Shown here piece by piece: positions 42,346 to 54,480 of a stretch of 64,000 nucleotides of DNA (positions are counted from its first letter, which is position 1; each line of letters opens with the position of its first letter). The notes beneath the pieces are model-generated. The model saw only the letters and a list, made by a program, of their open reading frames with translations, did no database searches and was not told where the DNA came from. A program made the translations under genes and the position numbers. Source of the DNA: Protula sp. h YS-2021 (lineage: Eukaryota; Annelida; Polychaeta; Sabellida; Serpulidae); the NCBI GenBank assembly GCA_949752745.1, contig OX457029.1, positions 11,633,511 through 11,697,510 on the forward strand, given 5' to 3'.

Positions 42346-44981
42346 TTTTACTCGAACGTTAAAATTTTGACTGGGAAAGCCATGTTCAAAACTCATGAAA
42401 CTCGTAGAAAACTATTTAAAAAAATGAATTTGTTTATAATTCAGGCGTATCATGCTTTTAAGTTTTGGTATTTATTAAATTTTTAGGCATATAAACAGTA
42501 TTTTTACGATTAAACGGCTATTTAAAACGTGTGTTTTGGCGGTTCTGTGAAAACCAGAAGTAACTATAAACTATTTTAAATTCAATTTTAAGATTTTTAC
42601 ATACGTTTTTTTGTATTTCATATGCCGGAAATAACTAAAATGGGTATTGGAAAATATTACATGACATTTATTTTAGAAATTAAGACCGTTTTAACGGGGA
42701 AAATTTAAGATAAAATTATGGGTGATAATTCGTGATAGCTGGTATTCGTGACCAGCTGAGGTTCTAATGTTTATCTTAATTTCTCGTTTAATTTACCAAC
42801 TTACCTTTTTATGGTACGAAGATAGTTACTAAATTTAATAGTATTGTCGTTTTCAGCTGTGGGAGGTTTAAACAACGTCCCAAAACCTTTAAAAATCAAA
42901 TGCATATTTAATGTTCGTATTTGAAAATGGCGGTTGTTTACATGTTGCCTTGGTAGATGCGTAGGAATTTATTCACAAAAATAGGGGAAAATGGCTAATT
43001 TGTAGCGTTTTGAATGTAGTTATTGGTGAAATATCGGAAAGTTGGTATTAAAATAATTGTTAAAATTTTTATATCTTTCAAAGTAGTGTTTAGTGGTAAA
43101 AGTACTGGTAACGAAGTGAACTAGTTCGGGTCGTAGAGGGTTACGACTGTGTTGCTAGCGTTGTTTATGTTGACACCAGCGCAAAAAAAGTCCAGAACGT
43201 ATTAGGCGCTTACTTGTGCAATATCAAGATCATTTAAGTGTAGAATTATTTACTCCAGTGTTTGTGCAATAATTTTTAAAAATTACACTTAACATCATTT
43301 TACACACCACAAACACGATAAACCGATATAGTATATAATCAACCTATCAATTTGACTTTGTTTGCTGATAAAGTTTAGAAAAATTGATTTCTTCATACTT
43401 TTTAAAGGTTATAAGTCTTATAACCTTTCTTATGTGTATACTCACTTCCTCAAATTAAAAAAAGTGATGTTATGAATTTGAAAAGTTGTATATTCCGTGT
43501 ATATACGACCGCAATTTGAAAAGTCGCATATTCAATGTATATATACTGCTAAACATTGAAAGTTGTATATTCCGTGTATATACTACCGAGCACTCAAAGT
43601 CGTATATTCCGTGTATATACGACGACAATTTGAAAAGTCGTATATTCCGTGCATATACGACCGAAAATTGAAATGTCGTATATTCCGTGTATATACGACT
43701 ATAAAATGGAGTAGGCTATTCTGACACATCACTTTCACTCAAGGTGTTACGTTTAAACAATTTATCATAACACGGCAAACAAGTAATTGCGCTAAAAATA
43801 ATAATATTTCTTGTTTGCTTGACATATTCTTATTTTAAATAATAGCTTGTTAATTATATTTTTGATATTGAGAAATAAAGTTCACAAGAAATAGCACGGC
43901 AATTGCTTTCTAGACAATTTCGGGGGTTTAGTGTCAGGATGACTTAATTCCAAATAAAAAAAAAACTTGAAGATCCAATAAATCATTAATAAACAAACTT
44001 CAATTAGTGTTGAAAATTTCAAATTAATATTGCAATTAAAAACACTCATAAATAATTAATAAAGATAGCAATCAATGTCACCAGACATTTCAGGCCATGA
44101 GTGAAATATTTTGGCTGCAAATTCAGGCTATGAATAAAGAGCCTAGGCTATGTATACATAGCCTGGTCGCAACAGGCCATGTATTCATAGCCTAGGCTAT
44201 GTATACATAGCCTGGTTTCACTCATGGCCTGCAACATATATACGACCAAACATTGAGAGTTGTATATTCCATGTATATACGACCCAAAATTATCACGTTG
44301 TTAAGTCGTATATTCCGTGTATATACCACCGAAAATTGTAAATCGTATATTTCATGTATATAAGACCACTAAATAAAGTAGAAAAATTTTACACATCACT
44401 TTCACTTACGGTTTTACGTTTATATAATTTACTATAGCGTCAATTACTAATTGCCAATAACCAAATGCTCTGAAAAAAAACAGGGTTTCTTATTTGCTTG
44501 ACATATTCTTATTTTAAATAATAGCGTGTTATAAGGGAATTCGCACTTTGGAATCTGCAAAAAAATGACGTTTCGAATGCAACGTGTTTGGTTAATCGTG
44601 TAAGGAAATAGTAAAAAAAAATGGACAAAACTTTTCTAGATACACCGAGGGAAGCAACAAGCAATTGAACAGCATGTCTAAATTGTCCACTTGCAAAAAA
44701 ACCAAAATTATAGCTCTTTAAGTCATTTTATGTGAATTATTTGGCTTCTTCCAATAATCCAATAAATTCATTGTAAAAGAAAAACCGTTCCCATACAACA
44801 GGAATAGTTAATACTTGACCAAATTGGATATGCTGCTCATTAGTATTTCGTTTCACTCGCATTCATAGATAGGTTATAATGCATGCAAAATGACATGTTG
44901 TATGATTTTTATAAACGAAAATAGGACTTCTCACATTTCGAAATGCGTGTATGCAAAGATAGTTAGATTTTTCTTTTATAG

Positions 44982-45870
44982 CCCAGCCGACTATTGTCGG
45001 TGGGCTATACTCATCACTTAGGGGCATCTGGCGGCTGTTGTTTGTGTAAACAATTTTTCAAAATGCTACTCTTCCTGTATTTGTGGTCCGATTGTTTTGA
45101 ATTTTGGGAGGAATGTTCAGTGGGCAATCCTCCACACTTTTTTTATGACCCGCCTGACGTTAGTCGGAGGGTCATATAGTATTTTCCTTGTCCGTCCGGC
45201 CGTGCGTAACGCATTGGGTGGTCAAGTTTGTGTAATGAACTTGTGCTAGGGATTTGTACCTAGAAATTCCAAAGCCATTGGAAATGATTAGATATACAAT
45301 GAAAATGTGCACCTCCCCTTTAGATATAGACTGAAAATGTGACCGATGGGTCAGGCCGTGGTGAGTGCCTGAACTTAGGCAATTTTTCAGGCATATTTAA
45401 TGAACAGCTTGGAAGTTTTGTGTAATGAACTTGTGCTGGCGATTCCTGTCTATAAATTTCAAAGCTATTGGAAGTGGTTAGGTATATAATGAAGATGTGC
45501 ACCTCCTCTTTTGACCGAAATCGGCTTTTGAGTTAGGCCGTGGTGAGTGTATTCAGTCATATTTGATGAACAGCTTGAAGTTTTGTGTTATGAACTTGGG
45601 CTAGGGATTTGTATCTATAAATCCCAAAGCCATTGGAAATGATTAGATATACAATGAAGATGCGCACCTCCCCTTTTGGCCGAAATCGACCAATGGGTCA
45701 GGCTGTGGTGAGTGTCTGAACTTAGGCAATTTTCAGTCATATTTAATGAACAGTTTGTACACAAGTTTTGTGTCTTGAACTTGTGCTAGCGATTTCTGTC
45801 TATGAATACCAAATACAAATTCTTCACTTAAAATTTCGCTTAGGGCGGGTCATTCATCTTCCTCTAGGTC
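44982..45870 (+). repeat. Two hairpin-headed modules in series
   Basis: First head 'tatagcccagccgac' / 'gtcggtgggctata' at 44978-45010. Second head 'tatgacccgcctgac' / 'gtcggagggtcata' at 45145-45178, followed by 'gtccgtccggccgtgcg'. About four ~180-bp units follow, each with 'tgaacttgtgct' and 'gtgcacctcc'. The stretch 44536-44981 has a decayed MITE end ('ggaattcgcactttgg') and nothing else. Confidence 0.7.
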
Positions 45871-46099
45871 ACATTTCTAGTTTGTTTGTTTGTTTTTTTT
45901 TCAAAGAAGTGCTAATCTTCATGGCAAATCCGGCCCGACTGCGTTGAAATTTGAAAGGAATGTTCCGTCAAGCCTCTGCATCAGGCTTTTGTTTGTTTGG
46001 CGGTTTGACCAAAAGCGTTGGCAAAATTACAAAAAAAAAAAAAAAAATCACAATGTTCTCCTACTCTGTGTTCCTTCACCAGTCACCTAACCACTTGTC

Positions 46100-46296
46100 C
46101 CGATACCTCATTCGGTAACGTATTTGACTGATAATCACGAGGTCGTGGGTTTAAGCCCTGCTGATGGTGAATTTTTTATTGTCTCCCGCTGTCGGTTTTA
46201 TAGGCAATATTTATAGTTCAGTCTCCTATAGATGTAGCGGTTCGCGTTGTCGCCTGCGAAGCAAGAGGTTGTAGTTTCAAGCCCAAGGCAGGAATC
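46100..46296 (+). repeat. Two adjacent tRNA-like sequences
   Basis: 46105-46165 has 'tacctcattcggtaacg' and B-box 'gtgggtttaagcc'. 46228-46290 has 'tgtagcggttcgcgttg' and 'gtagtttcaagccc'. Neither closes a proper acceptor stem. Likely SINE-derived. Confidence 0.4.
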
Positions 46297-46301
46297 AATT
46301 T

Positions 46302-46400
46302 ATTATCCCCCGCCACACTTCCATTGGTGGGGGATATAGAAACGCCTCGTGTCCGGCTGCCCGTCCGCAACCCTGATGTGCCCCCTTTTGTTCGGGCCAC
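46302..46400 (+). repeat. Hairpin-headed module head
   Basis: 'ttatcccccgcc' / 'ggtgggggata' with the apex 'acacttccatt', then 'gtgtccggctgcccgtccg'. A short member of the module group without a clear tandem array. Confidence 0.6.
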
Positions 46401-46514
46401 TTTGTTAACTTGCCTTGGTCGCACAGCTTTGAAACCTGAATACCAGAATTTTTGAAATTTTTAGATTTTCGACGACGTCTGTAGGCCAAATTTTTCAGCC
46501 GACGGTGAAACCTA

Positions 46515-48650
46515 CAGATACGCTTGCGACAAACGCAAAAATATGTTTGAATAAAACGCAAAAAGTTGCAATTTTTTATTGCGACTTATTGCATTTTATT
46601 GCATCTAGCCGCGATCCAATATTTCAGAGGACGCGTCCTGAGCATGCAATATGTTGCGACTTATTTCACACTGATGATAAGATTACACCGTGAGCAAACG
46701 TTCACGCAAGCGATTTAATCCCCCTGCGCATTCACTCCAATTACATGTACTCTGTGTAAACGAATCCCGGACAAAACGGCGACGGCCAAAACGGAGAAGA
46801 CCAAACGGCGACGGCCAAAACGGCGATGGCCAAAACGGAGACAAGTGCAACCCCGGACAAAACGGCGACGGAGTTTTTTTAAGTTAATGCTTTAAAACGC
46901 TTAATAAAAAAAACACAAAAAGTAACAACGTTGCCAACACAGTTTATTTGACTATCAGAGATAAATGAATTTGAACACAGTGCTTCTCTCCCAACATGCC
47001 CTTTCTGCCCTCCCTAACCACCTCCTTCCTGTCACCAGTCACTGTCTCAGTAATCTGCTCTAGGAATGATTTACTCACTTACCTTTTCTCAGGTAAAACT
47101 GAAAATTATTTTCTCAGGGAAAAATAAAATTTAATCTTATCTTCCATTGGTGTGAATTCGTATATAATAACATTTCACATAACCGACACAGATTAGCTCA
47201 TTAAGGCGGACAAACATCGGTCTTTCATTGCTGATACTCCGAAGTTATTTTAGTGGCATTTTTATTTTGCCTTTTATTGATGTGGATTCACGTGCAACAA
47301 CGGATAAGTGGGCACAGTCGCAAAATACAATTGTCTTTCAAAATGTACTTATTTACCCCCCCCCCCCCACACACACACACACACGATGCATTAGCGTATA
47401 ATTGCAATTACGAATATATAAAAAAATAAGTGTTAAATTATCCATTTTATTTTACCCTTAAAATTTAAATATTGGTTCAAATTATACTTACCTTCAAGTA
47501 GAAATGAACTGATTTATCTGGCAACACTATTCTTTGTATTTTGATTTTCAACATTGAATAATTAATCTTCGTCGCCGTTTTGTCCAGGGTTGCACTTGTC
47601 GCTGTTTTGGCCATCGCCGTTTTGGCCGTCGCCGTTTTGGTCTTCTCCGTTATGGCCGTCGCCGTTTTGGCCGTCGCCGTTATGTCCGGATACCTGTGTA
47701 AACAAGTCAATGTTTCAGCTGTATGTGTGGACGTGTAATAGGCTGTATTTGTGTTTAAAATTATTGTATAAGTACATGTTCTCGGGCGACATGAAATAAA
47801 ATTAAAAATGGAATGCCAGTGTTATGTGCTTGGGAGATTACAGTCCAAGGAATGCCAGTGTTAACTAATATTAAGAAAAAGCTTTTAATTTGAAATTATC
47901 TCCCGTGGAAAGTAGTGTCAAGTTTTGTTCCTTTCTTTCTCATTTTTTTTTTATTTGCCATATTTAAGTGAAAAGCGAATACATTTACATGAATAGTGTC
48001 TTTCGTTTAAAAAAAAAACACATCAAAAAGTTAGCTTTCTGACCGGAGGGGGGGGGGGGAATTGTGAAATAGAAATGGAATTACAAATGGGAAAAAATAT
48101 ACAATTTTTATTCAGGCTTGTTGGGGTGGTTTTAGTCTTAAACTGAGGATAACATGGCGGCAAGGGGTGGTAGAAAAGGCTTGAAAAACTTTAGTTGATG
48201 TTAAGTTATCAAATTTTTGACTTAAAAAGCGATAATTTCATAATAAAAGAACTAAACACATATCCACATGCGAGTTAACACAGCATTTTTTAAATTAACA
48301 TTTTACCCCCTTTCAGTCTGGAAAATAAAAGGCCATGCACACTGTAAAACAACATGAAATATTTAAACACTGCTAGCATCATACCATCCCACACAATACT
48401 TCTTGTGTGTAAACAAAATGCGCATTACTGGGGATTAGTACAGTACACAATGCAAAACATCAAAAGGCAATGTGTTGCATAACACTCAGGCAAGTGTAAA
48501 TGTATGTAAAATTTGTTGCGATTTATTGCGGCCTGCCAAACGCATTTTGCGACACGCAGGACGCGTTTTGTTTCATTTTTCTGCAACAAAATGCATTTAT
48601 TTTTTGAAATTTATTGCGACTTATTTTTGCGTTTGTCGCAAGCGTATCTG
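46515..48650 (+). mobile_element. TA-flanked element with 29-bp inverted termini and an internal inverted CGACGGCCAAAACGG array
   Basis: Terminal repeats 'cagatacgcttgcgacaaac' (46515 on) and its reverse complement ending at 48650 are bordered by TA on both sides (46513-46514, 48651-48652), as for Tc1/mariner-like or other TA-targeting families. Inside, a 15-bp motif 'cgacggccaaaacgg' repeats at 46770-46875 and its reverse complement at 47572-47695, forming a second inverted pair. Subterminal 'ttattgcgactta' words appear near both ends. No transposase; ~2.1 kb; non-autonomous. Confidence 0.75.
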
Positions 48651-48719
48651 TATACTCAGGTGCACAACTACAACCCTTATTCTATCCATGTGCAAGGTTT
48701 AAATGAAATGCCTGGATAA

Positions 48720-48885
48720 GTTCATATGACAGCTTATTAAATGTGAAAGTGCGTACATTGCTAGAAAATTAGATTTTTTTATGTTTTTTCCTCGTCATTT
48801 CTGTATGATTTCGTAAGACAAAATTGCAGTCGAAACGGCATATCCATCCAAAAAAGCCCCAAAAGCACGCGTTGATGTATTTGTG
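48720..48885 (+). mobile_element. Right-half fragment of the AAGCCAATTCGCAC MITE family
   Basis: 'atgtgaaagtgcgtacattg', 'gaaaattag', 'cctcgtcatttctgtatgat' and 'gcagtcgaaac' follow the internal order of the full copies. Both ends are decayed. Confidence 0.5.
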
Positions 48886-49132
48886 AGCCAACCAATAACA
48901 AGAGTGAGAGAGTCTAGACAGAACAAAAAACGTGCTATCTCTGTTTCGCAGCTCCAGACACATCAATTTTTCAGAAACAACACATGATACGCAAGAGGGA
49001 AGTGACAGGATTTCTAGATTCAAGACAGATCCATATCAGTACTGGCTTGACACAGCCGTCGCTCATAACTCATACCCTTCTGGAAACGGATGTGCTATGG
49101 ATTTTAATGGCACTCCATAGATATTGTAATTA

Positions 49133-49255
49133 GGCCCCAACCCTTTGGATTGGGGCCCTATAGGTTTGGGGTGTCCGTCCGTCTGTCCGTCATCGCTTTA
49201 TACCCCTATGAATTTGGGGGGCGGTTGGGGCCTGCTTGTGTTTCACAAATACGTA
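49133..49255 (+). repeat. Short GTCC module (uninterrupted)
   Basis: 'taggccccaaccctttggat' 'tggggcc', then 'gtccgtccgtctgtccgtc', 'atcgctttatacccctatga' and the end 'cacaaatacgtacttg'. It is the uninterrupted counterpart of the split copy at 4253. Confidence 0.75.
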
Positions 49256-49481
49256 CTTGTTTTTATCAAAATAAATAAAGGTTTTGATTTGGATAAAGGT
49301 TTTGATTTTTCCGTCTTAATTTATTTTAGGGATTACCGAAAGAATCAGTGGACGTTAATTTTGAATTCCGTAGTAGTTGATCTAACAGACTGGATTCGCT
49401 TAGCGAATGCAGTACGTGATCTAACCCACTGCTGTCGCTTAGCTAAGGCAGTTGGAGCGAACGCCAAATTCCCCGCTTACC

Positions 49482-49553
49482 ACCACGACCCGGATTCGAA
49501 CCCTGGACCTTGGGATTACCAGACGAGCGCTCTAACCATCCGAGCTAATCGTC
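49482..49553 (-). repeat. tRNA-like sequence on the - strand, intronic
   Basis: On the - strand: 'gattagctcggatggttaga' with a paired D-stem, an anticodon-like 'tctggtaat', and a B-box 'gggttcgaatcc'. The T-stem pairs 4 of 5. The anticodon and acceptor stems do not fit well. This is the best tRNA-like candidate here, but probably a SINE head. Confidence 0.45.
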
Positions 49554-50010
49554 ACTGGCTCGTCACTCAATCGTCACTCACTCGTCACTCATTCAGCTTT
49601 CGTTTTCGTGTTGCTTGTCACTTTCATGTCGCTTCAGAATTATGTGTCCTTATAGTTAACATGATCTTCACAATTTGTTCCAAACACAAAACAAAAAATT
49701 CAAAGCTGCACTAATTCGGTGTTATTTGATATCTTTTCTCACAAACTTTGGACAAAGATTGAATAACTTTTGCCAGTTTAATCCTCGAAATAGGGTGGGT
49801 GTAAAAGGGCAAAGAAAAAATACTGCGCTTTCCGGTTTATTTATTCTTTCCAACTTGCTGCTCCGTTTGAAAAAAAAAACATGGGTACCATTAGTTCTCA
49901 AATCACAATCGCCAACCAGGCTGCATGTTTTTCTCTATCGAATGCGTGGAAACAAAATGTGTAATGCCGAAGCAGGCAGTGTCTCTTATTGCCTGTGTTT
50001 GATGTTGCAG

Positions 50011-51154
50011 CCAGTTGTTTGGCAGTTTCTTCTCGCGTGCCCGCAGCACGGAGGAGAGCTCGAAGCAGACTGGGGAAGCGGAGGCAACGACTGCTGCCCC
50101 GCCCACCGGCGACGCCCCGCCCACCGACGCCGACAGGAGACTGCAGGTGGAGAAGGACAAGCTTACAGCACAGCTGAATGAGCTACAGGTGGGCAAATTT
50201 GCGGTGGGGGGGCTGGCAGCTAGAAGTTGTTGTACAGATGTGTAGTAGTTCCTCTAGTTGTGTTGGTTGAAATACTGCACTTAGCTTGTTGATCGAGAGT
50301 GTATCTTCTTGGGGGAACTTGAAGCTGTGTGTTGTGGGCAGTGTCACTCACGTGTTACGTTATTAAGTTATAACTCGTACATCGACCCGGTCCGGAGCTC
50401 ATTTTCCCTAATTGTTTCACGTATTTGTGGTCCTTATTGGTCTTTATTCCACGGGTAAGTGTGACAAATTAGGTCTAGGATAGGTTTGTGGTAAGGGTGT
50501 GTAAAGGGGGGGGGGGGGGGACGTCAACATAAAACGCAGTCGGTGATAACTACAAATTGTGGTCACCTCTGCGAAGTGGGCCCCCAGGAATTCGAGCTGC
50601 TAGCGTAAACACTGGTGACTTCACGCACGCACATTGACATCACATTGGACGTTGTTATACATGTAAATCGTTGTTTTGTTACTTGTTTAGCTTATTTTAT
50701 TTTGCAGGACAAATACAAGCGCTCGCTGGCGGAGAACGAGAACGTGCGTCAGCGCATGCGCAAACAGGCGGACGACGCGCGCCTGTTCGGAATCCAGGGC
50801 TTCTGCAAGGACCTGCTCGAGGTGGCCGACGTGCTGCACAAGGCCGTCGAGAGCGTCCCGGCCGAAGTGGCCACCAGCGCCCGGGCCGGCGACGGCGGCG
50901 GCAGCAGCCACTTTAAGGACTTGTTCGACGGCCTGACGATGACGGAGGGACAGCTGCAGAAGGTCTTCAACCGCCACGGGATGTACCAGATCTGCCCGCA
51001 AGAGGGCGACGACTTCGACCCCAATCTGCACGAGGCACTGTACGCGCATCCAGTGGAGGGCAAGGCTGCCAATACCATCATGGCCGTCGATAAAATTGGC
51101 TACAGGCTACACGACAGGACAATCAGGCCAGCTCTTGTTGGCGTCTACAAATGA
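50011..51154 (+). CDS. GRPEL1: GrpE-like mitochondrial nucleotide-exchange factor, exons 2 and 3
   Basis: GrpE proteins release ADP from mitochondrial Hsp70 in the matrix during protein import and folding. Exon 2 (50011-50188, after GATGTTGCAG) encodes a Ser/Ala/Glu-rich linker and a helix ending K-L-T-A-Q-L-N-E-L-Q. Exon 3 (50708-51154, after TTTTGCAG) encodes the conserved part: K-Y-K-R-S-L-A-E-N-E-N-V-R-Q-R, F-G-I-Q-G-F-C-K-D-L-L-E-V-A-D-V-L, M-T-E-G-Q-L-Q-K-V-F, H-E-A-L-Y-A-H-P-V-E-G-K, and the end R-T-I-R-P-A-L-V-G-V-Y. The stop TGA is at 51152-51154. The junction is in phase 0. Codons are GC-rich, unlike the AT-rich surroundings. The presequence exon is missing here; 37295-37377 is the candidate. 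The length fits eukaryotic GRPEL1. Confidence 0.95.
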
Positions 51155-52687
51155 TTATAGGCACAAACTTTATAGCTGTATTGTTTTTTTTTTTTATGAT
51201 TGATTTTTTTCAGTGGCGGTTGACAACAGTGTTGTAGTCATTCCTTTGGATTAACGCTGTACAGAATTGGTCCAACAATTATGTGTACTTTTATGTATAA
51301 GTATTCTTGATGTTGAACCGGAAGTCCTGTTCTTGTTGCCCGAGGATTTCTTAGAAACTGGCAATTTAAAAAAAAATCCTTTGAAAGTAATTAAAATTTT
51401 GAAAAATGTTTAGAAAAAAAAGCAAGGCAAAAAATAATTTATGAAATAGAAAAGGCGAGATTTTTTTTCATAAATTGAAAAGGATCTGGGGCCGGTCAGT
51501 TGTTTTTTTTTTTTAACAATTGAAGAGAAACAAGATAGCTGATCGTCTTGGTCTTTTGAGTTTATTATCTGCAAGTGGCAGTATTCAGTTTTAAATTATT
51601 CGTTCAGGGAAGGGGGGATGTGGGAGGGTATTGAGTAATTACGTTATTGAACACTTCTATTCTTGTAAACGCAATACTGCATTTGAATTCAGTTTTAAAA
51701 CAATTCCGAGTTTGACTAAAGCTACAAAAGTCCGATGGAAATATTCAGCCGGTCGAGGCTCATGAGCTATGGGCTGTACACTTATCAGTAGGCTGTTCTT
51801 TCGTGGCAGCTCCGTAACTTGGTTGTTTAACAAGTAAAACTAAATATATATTAGGAATGTTATGTTTTAACGAATAAACACGCGCAGATATTATCTGACT
51901 ATTTTATGTGAAATCTGCATGTTTCAAATCACTTTAAAAAAAAAAAGAAAAAAGAAACGTTCACATGAGGTCCATGCCGTTTCTTGAACTGGTCTGTTAA
52001 GACCTCAAAGGATAACCTTGCCTTCAGTAGTGTGACTTCTGTATTTCAGATAAAAAAGAAAAATGATTGGTTTTGGCTACTTTCATAAGTTTCCTTACGT
52101 TTCAAGAGTTGATAGAGTAAATGCTCGATAATTATGATGGCTCTGAAGGAGCCAAAAAAATGAGTTGAGTTCTCAAAGGCTGTCAATAATCAACGGGAAA
52201 AATAGATGGAAAACAAAGTGGGGACAAAAGATTTGGTACGAGTAGAGTAGTGACAAGGAGGTGGATGTGGATAGTAGTGTACATCACGTGACTATAAATG
52301 GAAATAAAATGCATAGAATAAAAAGATATTAGAAAATTAACATGTTTTCGTCTATCTCTAAATTTACACTTGACTGAGAATAAAAATTTGGACGTTGATT
52401 GGAATGTTTTTTAATAAGCTGGGTAAGAAGTGGACGCTGATTGGAATGTTTTTAAATAATGCCCGGGTAAATAGAAGCTTTTTTTTGTTTCACTTCGCAT
52501 TATTACGTTAGAAACTTCCAAATTCTGAACAAAATAATAATATAATGATTAGAAGTTGAAACTTTTATATTTCTTATGGATATGCGAGTTGAGTGATGTC
52601 AACGAAAAAGCTTCTGCAGTTGTGCGTCTTTAATATTAAAAAAAGCCTTTGAATTGGTATAAAATTAGAAAAGGTCATTATGTTATT
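51155..52687. other. 3' flank of GRPEL1; no feature recognised
   Basis: A 'T'-rich 3' region follows the stop, then AT-rich DNA with a direct repeat of 'gacg(c)tgattggaatgttttt' near 52393 and 52434. No further exon supported. Confidence 0.4.
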
Positions 52688-52979
52688 TATTCCCCACGGG
52701 GGGGGGGGGGGGGGGGTGTGTGTGTGTAATATATGCGATCGACCGTGTGTCGGTCTGTCATCAAGAGCTTGTTAACACGATAACTTAAAAACTGCTGCAA
52801 GGACTTTAATGAAACTTGGTATGTAGCTTCTGTGGGAACAAACACAGATTGGTATTGTAAATGGGCTAGGTTCTTCCAAGTAAAATGCACCAGCTGGACT
52901 TAAAAAATTTCAGCTCTTGATTGACTATTGATGGCCGTGTTTAACTGATAGGGGGGGGGGGGGGGGCTGTGGGGAATAT
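52688..52979 (+). repeat. Module with GC-rich inverted ends
   Basis: Begins 'attccccacggggg' and a long G/TG run and ends 'ctgtggggaat'. Inside is 'gtgtcggtctgtcatc' and 'acgataacttaaaaactgct'. Same general plan as the GTCC modules but with poly-G tracts, ~290 bp. Confidence 0.55.
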
Positions 52980-53245
52980 GTGTGCTATGCACACTGCTCT
53001 AGTTTGCGATGGGAGATATTCTGAAGAAGCGGTGATTATGTGGTAAATATGTAAACTGGTACCAGCAGCCACTCTAGAATGGTCTATTTACCACGCTTGC
53101 CAGTCTAGTTAAGAGTTAAATATTCATAGAATGTTCGTGACAGGGAAGTTAATTTGTTGCCATATTGCTGTTGATTTGCGCCACTGTTACGTTGTTGTCC
53201 AACAGCCAACCTCTACGAGTCTGTTTTGTGCTGGTGTTTTTTTTT

Positions 53246-53440
53246 AGCCCAGCCGACTTTGATCGACGGGCCATTCCCGACACTTGTCCATTATCCGTTT
53301 ATGTATCTGTGAACAATTTTTCAAAATGCTACTCCTCCTGCTTTTCTGATCAGATTGTTTTGAGATTTCGCAGGAATGTACCCCCCGATGGTCCTCCAGA
53401 CAGCTTTTTTTTCAGCGATTAGACTAAGATAAGCTAAAAT
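53246..53440 (+). repeat. Hairpin-headed module fragment
   Basis: 'tttagcccagccgac' head (second half decayed to 'gtc/gacgggcc'), then 'aatttttcaaaatgctactc' and 'tcagattgttttgag', matching the 44982 and 57275 copies in order. 53441-54170 shows nothing else I can name. Confidence 0.6.
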
Positions 53441-54170
53441 ATTGGCGCAAAAAAAAAAAAAAAAAAACCAAAAAAATTCCAGATAAAAGTTTCTAGGATA
53501 ATGTCGACATGAGAGCATTTTGTGCGTCGAATAATTTTGTTATTCTAATAAAAAATATTCGAATAAAACACCATATATATTATATGGTGTCTCAGTGTTG
53601 TTGTTCTCGGGTGAAGTTTAAAAAGAAAGTAATCCTAAGCAAATCTTGTGTTACTTCCAAATCCTGAAACGAGGCTTGTATTTTGTTTGGTGCCCACCCA
53701 GTTTTCAAAAAAAAAAACAAAAAAACACAATTATGCAGCGTGTATCGCAGTTATGATCAATCGTTTTTAAAATATAACCAGATATATTCGGAAAAAAATG
53801 CAAAGAATGCTAGTTGTCCCACAAATCCGGATAGATTTCTTTTAAATTTGCCAGCAAAGTTCACCCGATAGGGCACCATGCAAACGCGAATTCTTGATCG
53901 TGGTATCTTGAATTTAATTTAATATTGTTTCGAAAATACCAGATTGTACACTACGAATTCATCCCTCTGGGTTTTCCAATGTGCTAGCATTGGTTTTCGA
54001 TATCCGTAATGAAATCGCAAATGTAAACGTTGAAGGGGTTTCGACGTTGTTGTGTTGTCAGCCAACCGACCAATCATTGTAGGTGCAGTGCCACCCACCT
54101 GAACGAACCATTTCCAGCTTATCGTGATCCGATAAACAAGAAATTTTAATCGCCTCCATATTTAGACCTC

Positions 54171-54480
54171 AGCCGGGTGAACCCGGGGGGTCTATAGGAT
54201 TGACCTCTGTCAGTCTTGCCGTCCGTCTGTCCGTCCGTGCGATTTTTCTAAGCGCTATATCTCCGGCACCATCCAACCGATTTCAATTTACCTTTGCACA
54301 TAGAAAGACCGAGTAGTGGAGCTGTGCGACGAAGCGTTATTTTGTGGATTTTTCGAAAAATTAAAAAAAAAGTGCCGAAACTTCGAAAATTTTCGCTTGA
54401 CTGATTATTGTGTCCGGTTGGGGTCTGCAGTAGTAGGAAAACGAGAGTTCGAAAACAGGAAGTGACGTCATCAGACCCCC
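54171..54480 (+). repeat. GTCC module head with 'gcgctatatctccggcacc' unit
   Basis: 'tagacctcagccgggtga' / 'cccggggggtctatag', then 'gtccgtctgtccgtccgtg' and one unit containing 'gcgctatatctccggcacca' and 'aaccgatttcaattt'. Units of the same type continue at 55290-55990. Confidence 0.7.

Larger units (their letters stand above)
39250..44535. mobile_element. Large foldback element, ~5.3 kb
   Basis: Blocks in the left arm reappear inverted in the right arm. A ('ctattatttaaaataa'..'aagtgatgtgta', 39255-39400 and 41860-41990) matches 43715-43850 and 44390-44530. C ('ggccatgagtgaaaccaggc', 39425-39570) matches 44085-44240. D ('attatttatgagtgttttta' on, 41030-41345) matches 43875-44060. E ('gtcgtatatacaaggaatat' tandem, 42025-42175) matches 43480-43700 and 44250-44380. 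Left order A-C-D-A-E, right E'-A'-D'-C'-E'-A'. The spacer 42180-43480 has a tRNA-like sequence. No transposase seen. A GTCC module interrupts the left arm. Confidence 0.75.

Noticed and set aside
46690..46887. Gly-Asp-Gly-Gln-Asn repeat protein
   Set aside because: Translation of the CGACGGCCAAAACGG tandem array inside a TA-flanked non-coding element.
50687..51081. - strand open frames across GRPEL1 exon 3
   Set aside because: GC-rich antisense of a strongly conserved coding exon.
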